A DNA stretch of 40,959 nucleotides from Branchiostoma floridae (taxonomy: Eukaryota > Chordata > Leptocardii > Amphioxiformes > Branchiostomatidae): NCBI RefSeq assembly GCF_000003815.2, contig NC_049987.1, positions 25,388,658 through 25,429,616 on the forward strand, read 5' to 3'. Shown here in pieces: positions 11,554 to 21,615 of this stretch (position 1 is the stretch's first letter; each line of letters starts with the position of its first letter). The translations under genes and the position numbers were made by a program. Below the pieces are notes generated by a model, which did not search any database, was not told the origin of the DNA, and saw only the letters and a program-made list of their open reading frames with translations.

Positions 11554-11598
11554 CGACATCTCCAGAGGTAAAGCAGATCGCTGAAACCCTGAAAACTT
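11550..11598 (+). other. Non-coding exon 1 of the small peptide gene
   Basis: Inferred 5' UTR exon of about 49 bp, from the initiator to the GTAAGT donor at 11599. The partner acceptor is the AG at 11960-11961 after a strong pyrimidine tract (TTTTCTTTTCTCATCAATTT), 7 bp before the ATG. The start site is a prediction. Confidence 0.6.
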
Positions 11599-11968
11599 GT
11601 AAGTAGTGTTCAAGTCAATTCTACTCTTTCTGCTGTGCATGTACAGGTGTTACATTAGATACATCTGGGAATCGCTCTTTATCTAGTTTTTGGCCACAAA
11701 TTGTCAGTATCTATCTGTCATTTGTAGTTTTAGTTCTAGACTATTTTAATTTCACTCCGCTATTAACAACGATCAGTCAGTCTCTGAAAATAGAATGCAA
11801 TTTAGTACAATTTTTGTTTGTATTTCTACAAGTTTGTCAAAAAGTTCCGATCACTAATGATTGTGTAATGAACAATGAAGTATGATGGCAGATTCACAAC
11901 GACACTCCACACGATGATAATCCAACTAACCATAGCTGTTTTCTTTTCTCATCAATTTCAGCTACACC

Positions 11969-12203
11969 ATGAAGCTGTTTGTCAGTATGCTGCTTGTGAC
12001 GATGGTTGTCACCGCAATGCTGGTTGATGACACCGAAGCTAGGACGCGGAGGCGGCGGAGCCGGCGGAGACGGTTACAAGTCGACGTGAGCGAGGTCGTG
12101 GAAGAGGCGAGGGAGCTCCTGGACGATCTGGCTGATCTGCAGGAGAACGCGAAGGCTGAGCAGATGATGGAGCTGCAGGATCTTGGTCAGGAGGAGGACG
12201 ATT
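11969..12203 (+). CDS. Small secreted peptide with polyarginine flanks, exon 2
   Basis: The ATG at 11969 lies 7 bp after a good splice acceptor. The exon encodes 78 residues plus one base, ending at donor GTAAGA (12204). Residues 1-24 form a signal peptide (MKLFVSMLLVTMVVTAMLVD, then DTEA). Residues 25-35 are nine arginines out of eleven (RTRRRRSRRRR). Residues 36-78 form a probably helical, very acidic segment with 16 Asp/Glu against two basic residues and heptad-like leucines. There are no cysteines. The last exon adds YARRRR, for 84 residues in all. The layout suggests a secreted precursor cut at furin-type sites, for example a peptide hormone or a host-defence precursor whose acid part masks the basic part. 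I recognise no family. If the intron is retained, the frame instead ends 13 residues later. Confidence 0.75.
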
Positions 12204-13111
12204 GTAAGAAATTCAACTTTCCTTTGCTCTCTTCCATCCGGTGATGCCAATGTCACATTTCCAAACCGGGGCCGGTCGGGCTGTTTGTAACGACAAATAG
12301 AAATGATTTTATACGTAAAAATGTACACGAAAAAATGCTCACGACTATTCTCTTTATGTCTTGTGTAGATTTGTATCTCTTATATCACGCTTCTTGTTCT
12401 CGAGGGCTCCCCGGCCGAGACTGGTTTGGAAATTTGAACGTAGGCCTATAGGATCTCTAGTATGTGACAGTGCCTTCTTAATGATTTGTCAAGAAGAAAT
12501 CTTCGTTCGTCGATGTGCATTCAGTACTGTAAATGCAGAAATGTTCGCGGTGGATTAATGTTCGCGGTTTTAGCGGTGACCACTTTACCCGGAACTTAAA
12601 ACCACCGCGAACATTTTTCTATTAACGGTATTAGACTGCAGACTATGGTGTTACCGCGAAATCAAAACCACCGCAAAAAGTCCTTTTTCCCGCTACCGCG
12701 AAATTAAATCCCCGCGAACTTAAATGCATTTACAGTAAATGTTTGTAATGATTCAGTGTCATTGTCCACAGGTTTTCAGCACGTCACGTTGAAATAAATT
12801 ATGAACACGATATGGAGCTATTAAACTATATGTGTGCGTCGCTGTAAATTGAGGCCTGTTACACAGATATGCGATTTTTTCATTTGCTTTTGCCTCTTGC
12901 CATGCATGTACGTGTTCAATTCTTACTTTTAAATCATTTTTATACCGTATCATCATCATAGAAAGGAAAAATATCTTATCAAATTTTGACGACTCTGTTT
13001 GAAGTTGCTTCTACACGTATATAGATTTCATTCCTGGCCTCAGCTTTGCATGAGATAGTAGATAGGTCATTCGCATTTTCCTGTCGCTAAGATTTATGTC
13101 CTTACTTACAG
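12204..13111 (+). other. Intron 2 of the small peptide gene
   Basis: A 908-bp GT-AG intron (GTAAGA to CTTACTTACAG). It carries a TA-flanked MITE at 12527-12735 and is otherwise AT-rich without recognised features. Frames inside it are short and have no support. Confidence 0.7.
12527..12735. mobile_element. MITE with CTGTAAATGCA terminal repeats and TA flanks
   Basis: CTGTAAATGCA at the left end is matched by TGCATTTACAG at the right end. Both ends abut TA, consistent with a Tc1/mariner-type target duplication. The interior is full of GTTCGCGG and CCGCGAA words in opposite orientation, so the 209-bp element can fold back. It has no coding capacity. Confidence 0.8.
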
Positions 13112-13131
13112 ATGCCCGCAGGAGACGCTAA
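13112..13131 (+). CDS. Small secreted peptide, terminal coding exon
   Basis: After the acceptor AG at 13110-13111, the split codon T|AT gives Tyr79, followed by Ala-Arg-Arg-Arg-Arg and TAA at 13129-13131. The mature protein thus ends in four arginines, mirroring the cluster just after the signal peptide. Only 20 coding bases lie here, which is why a simple frame search misses the exon. The in-frame join to an RRRR tail, with a polyadenylation signal downstream, is the support. Confidence 0.7.
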
Positions 13132-13350
13132 CTCCTACCGCCAACAGCCTACCGGACAACCTGAAGTCCGGAGGTTTCAGTGGCACCAAAAGGCCAGGAT
13201 TACACGTTAGGTTGATGAATAACAATCGTGAAAGCGCAGTTTTGTAATGATCCTAATTATGAACATTGTGTTGTATTTCCTGCGTTCATATTGAGTGTTC
13301 GCTCAATACTGTGTGCTCGCTGGTTATTCAATAAAACCTAATGGAAAAAA
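13132..13350 (+). other. 3' UTR and polyadenylation signal of the small peptide gene
   Basis: AATAAA at 13330-13335 is followed by an A run and then a T/G-rich stretch near 13355-13385, as expected around a cleavage site. The exact cleavage position is estimated. Confidence 0.65.
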
Positions 13351-14117
13351 AACATGTGGCTGTGACATTTGATTTTGTTTTTTATTGACATTCATAAACA
13401 ATCCAGACAGTCTACCTTTCTATATAACTAGCCAAGAATGTACGAGAGCACCGCACTATATATGTTCCTTTGTTTATCCAGATCTCCATGAGACTTTACA
13501 AGTTAAATCTGTTATTCTTTGAGTCCATGATACAAAATACATACAGTAAACCAATATAGCATAAAACAAACATACGTTTGAAACAAGTATAGCATGAACA
13601 AAACAACAAAGTTAACAGAAATCTAATATTAAACCAAAACAGTGTACTTAAAGGTATTGGGGAGGAGTAAGAAGTCAAAACGATGTAACAGGAATTGAAT
13701 AACTGAACAGCAATAAGACAGCATCTTTTTTGATTAACATAAATAACAAATATCAAATATGTTATGGGCAATCCTTAGTATTACCTCCATTGTGCCGCGT
13801 CCCTCATGCTAACTCTCTAATGGATAAGGACAGGTTAAATTTATAAGATTATACATATTATTGAACTAGTTTAACAGCAATCCCCAACACAAATGTTAGA
13901 CTCACCCAAATTTTCGACTAAACAGCACCATTATGCATACCTCGTCCCTTCGCAAGGAAAACGTGATGGATATAATGATATTGAAATCCAAACATTTAAG
14001 GAAGAAAATAATGATTGTATGGTAACAAGTATCTCCGATTTTTTTCGAGCGAAGAAAAAAACACGGCATTTATTTTGGAACTAGCCGAGAGTTTCTTAAA
14101 GATTATGGACCGGAACG
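13351..14117. other. AT-rich intergenic DNA
   Basis: I see no convincing gene. The minus-strand frame at 13771-13496 (91 codons) is very hydrophobic and made of AT-rich codons. The plus-strand frame at 13893-14084 (63 codons) has ordinary composition but no recognisable motif or splice context. Confidence 0.5.
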
Positions 14118-14760
14118 GAATCTTAATAGGGAACTCAATGTGTTAAACTTTTAGACTTAATGATACGCTTGGGATTTTGTGACTTGTAATCATATCTGTC
14201 AGCCATAGAAAGACATAATAATTCTAGGCTGCTTTTGTGCTCCCTGTCTTGTTTTCACACCTAGCACAGGGCACAGAAGCAGTCTGTAATTATTGTGTCA
14301 TTCTGGGTTCACTCCGTGGCTGACAGATATGGTGGACCATTCACAAAATGACCCAGCCTGAGGCATACTTGTTATATTGTTCTGTGTATCCCTGTCCGTC
14401 TGTGTGATATTTCTCCTTTACTTCTTCATTTCCGGACGCAGGTCAGACCGAGATGTGTATGAACCTTGAGTCAAGAGATAACAAGTCCAATGAAATGGTC
14501 GAAAGAATCGGAACACTTTTGTTTTCTCTCCGTCTGCTCATATCTAGGGGCAGTATGTTGTGTCCCTAGAAATGTGTTGTACACCTGCTCAACCTCAGTC
14601 TCAAACTTCAGCGAAACCACACTATCAAACTTTATGGTACGGATGAGCGAAAACATACATTGATACTCTTTGACTTGTTTTTTATAGTCAGCACAGAAGC
14701 TGTCTGTAATCATTTTTGGCCGGTGCACGGAAGTAAGTTAGCAGTTAGATTTAAACCTTA

Positions 14761-15069
14761 AGGTGGGGTCACACATGCGTATATATTCAAGTCCGTTTGA
14801 GGTGCGTATGAAGCTCTTAGTCTCTACCAGGCTCCACAGGTCACGGAAAAAATAGTACAAATTGGACAAATATAGATACATAACATGCCAGATGAGTTAG
14901 CTGACCGAGAAGCATGGTTAGCGACCCATCTAACTCGTCCGACATGCTACCTGTTTACGTTTGTCCAATTTCTATTATTTTTACAATGACCCGTGGAGCC
15001 TGGTGGAGGCAAATACTCCCATGCGCGCCTTATACGGACTTAAATATATACGCAGGAGTGACCCCACCT
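14761..15069. mobile_element. 309-bp foldback MITE with TTA target duplication
   Basis: The left end is AGGTGGGGTCAC and the right end GTGACCCCACCT. The flanking TTA is duplicated (14758-14760 and 15070-15072), and the related copy at about 25286 has a single TTA. Both halves pair along nearly the whole length, for example CCAGGCTCCACAGGTCA against TGACCCGTGGAGCCTGG. TTA fits PIF/Harbinger-type insertion, though a TTAA target cannot be excluded. Confidence 0.85.
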
Positions 15070-15959
15070 TTAAGCCCTGGATGCATATGGCCAAACTTGG
15101 CTTCCGAACACTAGCCGACTCTTAGCCGACCAAGGTCGGCAGTTGTTCGGGAGCAATCTGACCAGTTTAGGTCACACCTATCTTTTAGCGCCGAACATGT
15201 CCCGAACATGTCCTAACCATCGATCCCGACTAGTAAATGACTTACTCCTCATTGTGTGCCGAATGCTATTTAACCTATTCCCAATAATCCCGACCTCTAG
15301 CCGCAGACTGCCGAATCTCTCCTGACTGATTCCAAACCGATTGCTGACCCTCACACGATTTCAAAATCAAAATAATAATTTCTTCTATTTTGCAATCATC
15401 ACCAGGTAATCAAATTTGGATCACAGATATGGCATTTATGTTTTTTTCTGGCTGGATCACAGCACGAAAACAACTTTTTAAGCAAAGTTTCAGAGATACG
15501 TATAAAGCCCTTAAAGGCGGAGAAATATTTCAGCAGATTTTAAGATATATTAAAGGCATCGGAAACATACATTTGGCATTTACGGAAGATTTCAGCGTTA
15601 GTAAATCTAACTTAATCTGTCGTGTTTCTTTACGTGAATTTTACATGTATTTTAGTATGCCGAAGAGACAACTTAAATGTCTCAAAAATATTTTCTGTCA
15701 AAACGGACAAATACCGTTTCTCTAGATCTGTTACAAAATACATGTTAACCGGCTAAATCAAATGTAATAAGCCTTTGGTGTTAGATAAAACATTGCGTCA
15801 TCTGTTTTATAACAGTCAAAACTGAAAATCATTGCGCTTTCTGGTACAAAATGTTATGTTTATACCTCAGCAAATACAAATACAATACAATACAAAGTCA
15901 AATACAATAATCTTCTGTGTTTTTTAGCTATTCCGAAAGCATTTGACGTATTCAAACTT

Positions 15960-17290
15960 TCTGTGCGCAAGGTTTAATTCGAACAGGGGAGAACCTCTCA
16001 CGGTTAGCTTATATGCGCTATTTTACATTATATGAGATGTTGCGTATACCATGGTCAATATTGACCGAGGAATGCATGCCATATATATAATTTATTTCGA
16101 ACCGTCATTTACGCAAAGAAGGGAAGACCTCCCCCGTTAATATATTTGGTAAGCCGTATATGAAATGTTGCGTATTTCATTTGAACATACGACATGTTTA
16201 ATTTTTGAATCCGCGCAGTTTAAGCGAACTAGGGGAGACCTCCCCCGTTTAGCTTATATGTTGCCAAAACGTATATGAAATGTTGCGTATTTCTTTTGAA
16301 CATACGACATGTTTAATATTTGAATTTGCACAGTTTAAGCGAACTAGGGGAGACCTCCCCCGTTTAGCTTATATGCTGCCAAAACGTATATGAAATGTTG
16401 CGTATTTCTGTAAAACATACAACAAGTTTAATCTTTGAATCCGCGCAGTTTAAGCGAACTAGGGGAGACCTCCCCCGTTTAGCTTTTATGTTGTCAAGAC
16501 GTATATGAAATGTTGCGTATTTCTGTAAAACATACAACAAGTTAAATGTTTGAATCCGCGCAGTTTAAGCGGACTAGGGGAGACCTCCCCCGTTTAGTTT
16601 ATATGCTGCCAAAACGTATATGAAATGTTGCGTATTTCTGTTGAACATACGACATGTTTAATCTTTGAATCCGCGCAGTTTAAGCGAACTAGGGGAGACC
16701 TACCTTGTTTAGCTTATATGTTGCCAAGACGTTTATGAAATGTTGCGTATTTCTGTTGAACATACGACATGTTTAATCTTTGAATCCGCGCAGTTTAAGC
16801 GAACTAGGGGAGACCTCCCCCGTTTAGCTTTTATGTTGTCAAGACGTATATGAAATGTTGCGTATTTCTGTAAAACATACAACAAGTTTAATCTTTGAAT
16901 CCGCGCAGTTTAAGCGAACTAGGGGAGACCTCCCCCGTTTAGCTTATATGCTGCCAAAACGTATATGAAATGTTGCGTATTTCTGTAAAACATACGACAT
17001 ATTTAATCTTTGAATCCGCGCAGTTTAAGTGAACTAGGGAAGACCTCCCCCGTTTAGCTTATATGTTGCCAAGACGTATATGAAATGTTGCGTATTTCTG
17101 TTGAACATACGACATGTTTAATCTTTGAATCCGCGTAGCTTAAGCAAACTTGGGGGTACTACCCCCGTTTTATCTATTAGCTAATACCGTCTCAAAGGTT
17201 TTATGAAACGGTGCCTTTTTCTGCTGAACATACGGCATGTTTGAAGCGCAGTTTATGCGAACAGGAGGAGACCCTTTCCTTTTTATTTTA
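15960..17290. repeat. 115-bp tandem array
   Basis: Units start at 16211, 16326, 16441, 16556, 16671, 16786, 16901 and 17016, each exactly 115 bp to 17130, with only base substitutions and no length change. More diverged units lie on both sides, at about 15960-16210 and 17131-17290. Each unit carries the near-palindrome GGGGAGACCTCCCCC and the words GTATATGAAATGTTGCGTAT and CATACGACATGTTTAAT. The array lies in the left part of the CACTA-like element. Confidence 0.92.
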
Positions 17291-18400
17291 TACCGCATAT
17301 AAGTTCTGAAATTCCAGGGTCTAAATCAGGGTGAGGTTTTCTTTGTGGCATGTCGACACTCGAGCTAAGAGACGGTAGAAATCCCGACTACTGCTATGAA
17401 TATCTCCGCGACTCAACCTCTGCTTGAAGAATAAGGATGTAGTAGGTATACCGTTTTGTGCAGTGAGTTGTGTTTTCTCTATAAAACGGCAATCAGTTCT
17501 TACTACAGGTAAATGTACGAAATATGTTTATTTCTTTATCTACAAGCAAGCGTCGAGAAAGAACAGTTTGTGCACACTAGTGTCTTCTCGTGTTGCTCGT
17601 GTTTGTTTGGGCAGGCAAGATGTAAATTTATTCAGCGTTATTTCGTACTCGCCATGGGGCGCACGCCTCCGTCCGTCCAAGGAGGTTGAACTTCCTTGGT
17701 CCGTCTGTGGCACAGCTGTGTCATGTGATTGGATGTATCCAATGGCAGAAAAGAGTGGGGGGTTCAAATTTACGGGCCATACGTACGACAAGGAGCGGTT
17801 ATTTTCCAGGCGTTCATTTTTGAAGAGAAGTATTGAAGAAAGTTTGGGCCTGCTCTAGCCCGCAAGTTGTGGCCGCGACACCTCTTTTACCGCCTAGGAC
17901 CCCCGGTGACGGAATTTGACTCAAAGATACGAGGTGGCTATCATTCTGTACAAGCTGTTGTTGTTGGAAATCGACACAGAATGGAAATCACGGCCCTTGC
18001 ACCATCCGGATTAATAGAAGCCGAGACTGCAAGCTGAACATGTTTCGTGTTCACAGAATCCAGGACCATCCAACAACACGAGTCATATCGGCCACTACTC
18101 TAGGATCTTCTAGATCTTACCGGATTCTTATTCCTGTGGTGACCAGATGGAACTGTACATGTGTGCTCTTTTTAACTTACGCCGAGACGCTTCACCCGAC
18201 ACTGGAAATGGGACTGTGGACTGCTGCACGGAATTGCGCAACCGTTGTGATTGTTTCAACTGCCGACTACATCAGAATGAAAGGCCACAAATACCTAGTA
18301 GGCTGTAGTTTTTTTTTACTTTTCCATGTAATATTTTCTCGTAATTCAATAAAATTTTAAAGTTTCATCCATTGTATTTTCTTGCTTTGAAATGTGCTAA
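17291..18400 (+). other. Internal unique segment of the CACTA-like element
   Basis: This is the only non-repetitive part of the element. It has inverted and direct CCAAT boxes near 17726 and 17741, an inverted repeat CCAAGGA...TTCCTTGG at about 17677-17699, and AATAAA near 18348. Plus-strand frames at 17424-17858 (from a TTG, not an ATG) and 18040-18360 (106 codons from ATG) show no domain I recognise. It could be captured host sequence, a non-coding transcript unit, or the relic of a transposase gene; I cannot decide. Confidence 0.4.
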
Positions 18401-18439
18401 TGATTATTCTCCTAAAATGGCACTTATCCACACCTTAAT

Positions 18440-18990
18440 GCACACGTATATGAGACGTACAGAGGGAACTTTAAACATGTCTTAAGGGTGTTTTGGTACG
18501 TATTTATGACAACTTTAAGCTGCTAAAAAGAAAAATATAGACACATTAAATCCTCTTAATTCACACGTATATGAGACGTAAATAGGTTTTAGATCAAATA
18601 TACGTGAAGTTTAAACATGTCTTACGGGCGTTTTGATAAGTATTTATGGCAACTTTAAACTGCTGAAAAGGCACCTAAACACACGTTATAATCCTCTTAA
18701 TGTACACGTATATGAGACGTAAAGAGGCTTTAGATCAAATAAACGTGAAGTTTAAACATATCTTAAGGGCGTTTTAATAAGTATTTATGGCAACTTTAAG
18801 CTGCTGAAAAGGCACTAAAACACACGTTATAATCCACTTAATGCAATTGTATATGAGACGTAAAGAGGCTTTAGATCAAATAAACGTGAACTTTAAACAA
18901 GTTTTAAGGGGGTTTTAAAAATCATTTACGACATCTTTAAGCTGTTGAAAGACAACGGGAAAACCGGAAAATAAGGACTAACACGGACCT
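18440..18990. repeat. 141-bp subterminal tandem array
   Basis: The word GTATATGAG recurs at 18446, 18567, 18708 and 18849, giving spacings of 121, 141 and 141 bp. It is accompanied by TTTAGATCAAATAAACGTGA and TTAAACATGTCTTAAGGGCG blocks. It lies toward the right end of the CACTA-like element and may hold transposase-binding subterminal repeats. The ACGTATATGA core resembles a word in the 115-bp array. Confidence 0.85.
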
Positions 18991-21355
18991 ACAGAAAGAC
19001 CACTTAAAGGCAATATTTACGTACTCGTATAAGTGGTGTATAGATCCGTAAAGGAGGAAAATACGTCAACATTACGCATGGTTTCAGCATCCTTAAATAC
19101 CGTTTTTCGTGCCGTGGATGTCGGTTGTGTGAAGTTCAGGGGTGATTCGACCTACGACCTAGTAAAAGTCATTTGCTTGGGAAAGAGTTAGCAGAGATTT
19201 GTCTTCGGTTTTGGGGTGAGTCGTTGGTAGGTTGTTAACAAGCTTCATGTATGTCAATACGCCATTTATGTTCACATTCCTGTACTATACATGTATGTAG
19301 TTATAGACCTTAGACGAGTTTCATTGTATTAATTGACTTATTACTGTTGCCTTACAATTGTACCATGTACAAATGTCGTGCAATAAAGTTCAATAAATCA
19401 ATGTAAGTCATCAGTGGTTATGGTGTGGTTAAGATTTAAATTTGACTGCAGACTTACTCAAAAAGAACAACGGAACATAACCCGAATGTGCCGAACACCA
19501 GCTAACCACCAACCGACCCATTCCAGACCTGCCGTGTGGTGCCGAATGTTTTAAAGATTTCAAAACATTCGGCTGACGGATATCATTTAAGAGATTTTCA
19601 AAATCTACTAGTACTAGCCCTACACGAATTAGGACTTACATTTATGTTGGTTGTATATGTAATCAGGTGTGACTTTTTTAAACTTAAGTTAGTCTGAGAG
19701 CAAATTTTGCCCATCAAAATTTAGGAATGATTGTTTCAGATAGTCAAGATTTCACAATTTTCCCGGGGTTCATGCCCCCGTACCCCCTAGGACCACGTTA
19801 ATATAGTTCGCCCTATCCATAAGAAATTTGCTGAATCCGCTTCAGTCGTGTGATTCCATGTTTGCCCGAAGTTTACGAAGACTGTAGAAACTAAAATTGG
19901 TATTAATGTCAAACCTGCGTGCATTGGTTCCTTGTAAACGGAATGGTTCACGGACGGCAACGGGATAAAACATTACGATGTTTACTTTCGTGACAGCGGG
20001 CTCTCTGCTGCATATGACGTAATCATGATGGCGCGAAAAGTTTGTAGGTTGGCCGAAATAACTCCCGTTTTGGAATTATCAAAGCAGTCTTCGATATCGC
20101 TAAAATGTACCCAAGTCTCTTCCAACTACAACATTAATTGATTTTCTTTTGTGTAAATATCATACATGTGGAGTGGAAAGGATTGCCGTGGAACCGCCCC
20201 TCACGGCCGCCTTTATCGGCGTTGATGTGGACGCATAAAATCCACCCCACCTCACAGAATGCGGGAAAATTGTGTTTTAGAGGGTCTAAAATGTCGAAAT
20301 TTCCCGGGGAGCATGCCCCGGACCTCTCTACCATCGAATTTTTTTTACCAGACCCATTTTGCACCAGCCCTCCCCTCCGGTAAATATCGTCTAGCCCCTT
20401 AGAATCAAACCACCCAAGCGATAGAATTTTGAAATTTCCCGGGGAGCATGCCCCGGACCTCTAAACTGGTCGGCCGGGCCTTCGGCTCTCCGATCCCCGG
20501 ACGGCCTCAGCAGTCGGTCTGGCAGAAACGCTCAGTTTCGTGATCTTGCCTAACTTTACCAGTACGACTTTTTCACGTACATTGGAGAAGTGATATAAGA
20601 CAAGGTATTAGTCTTATTACCGGTGCAGTGCGAGCGTAATAACATCAAGTGCTACATATTTGTGTATATATAATCCAAATGAAAAGTCAGCTGTTGTAAA
20701 ACATCGAATTTTGTTTTTAACAGACCCATTTTGCACCAGCCCTCCCCTCCGGTAAATATCGTCTGGCCCCTTAAAGAATCAGACCACCCAAGCGATAGAA
20801 TTTCTGGATTGAAAGTAGGTACATTCACACTCGAGGCTCAGGGTGGATCATAACACAATGCACCCAACTCGTCCAACCACAAAAGTAGCCTTCGTCCCCG
20901 CTCCTATGTCCTGTTAAGGGGGGCATCACAGAAGGCACTCCTTCCAAGAAAGCTGCCCCTACTAGAGACATGTAATTATCTCGTTCTTGCGCCATAATAA
21001 GTGCGGACTCGCACCATTAAAAATCTTATTCAAGAATATAACTTTGATAAATCTCAGGATGGAGTTCTTAACAGTACAAATCTACAATGTTTTTGTTCAA
21101 TAGACATAGAAGTTACACCTTAAAGCCTGAGTGTCACTAAAAAGACATCAAAATCTCTCACCCTAACATCTGCTTGGGGACAGCACTCGAATTCCTGTTT
21201 CAGTGTAATGATGTCATGTTTGCCGGGCCGGAACTTGAACCCTTAGCTTGAACAGACCATTCCTCTTTTCAACTTTCTTAGTCAGCCCGTACCTCAGGTC
21301 AGGTAGATTATTACGACGGAGTTGACTCAGGTTGTACTTCAGGCAACTAACGCGT

Positions 21356-21490
21356 AATCTCCAAACAGATCCTACGGTGCCATAAGATAGTATCAAAGCT
21401 GGCCAGGGAGTATAGCCTGCTAAGGGAGTCAAACGGGCACCGGGGTTTGATACTAGTATACATTACGCACCGTGGATCTGGTTGGAGATT
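21356..21490. mobile_element. 135-bp hairpin MITE with an 11-bp target duplication
   Basis: The ends are AATCTCCAAACAGATCC and, reversed, AATCTCCAACCAGATCC. The flanks AACTAACGCGT (21345-21355) and AACTAAGGCGT (21491-21501) differ at one base. The uninterrupted site is present once at about 23725 on the opposite strand and, diverged, at about 27630. A 9-11 bp duplication would fit Mutator-like elements. A related copy is at 38472-38604. Confidence 0.85.
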
Positions 21491-21559
21491 AACTAAGGCG
21501 TACTTCAGGAAGTTAAGCCGTATCGGATCCAGTTCAGTAGGCTACGTCTTAGTAAGCGT

Positions 21560-21615
21560 AAGTAGGGTGTAGTTGGCTGAAGTACGGCGTAGTTGGCTGA
21601 AGTACGCTGTAGTTG
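21560..21615. repeat. 18-20 bp short tandem repeat
   Basis: The unit TAGTTGGCTGAAGTACG is repeated two to three times. The same words are present in copies A, D and E (8810-8950, 23625-23760, 27915-27975) with different copy numbers. Confidence 0.7.

Larger units (their letters stand above)
15458..19116. mobile_element. 3.66-kb CACTA-like DNA transposon, non-autonomous
   Basis: The terminal inverted repeats are CACAGCACGAAAAC at the left and, read inward from the right, CACGGCACGAAAAAC. They are flanked by a 3-bp GAT duplication (15455-15457, 19117-19119). The empty site survives in copy A, at 10513-10529 on the opposite strand, where GGCTGGATGTCGG is uninterrupted. CAC termini, a 3-bp duplication and large subterminal tandem arrays are characteristics of the CACTA/EnSpm group. 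No transposase is recognisable. The middle at about 17290-18400 is single-copy here and could be captured sequence. Family assignment is inference from ends only. Confidence 0.75.

Noticed and set aside
16211-17130. CRISPR-like array
   Set aside because: Units of 115 bp are contiguous without unique spacers, and the context is eukaryotic with introns and MITEs.
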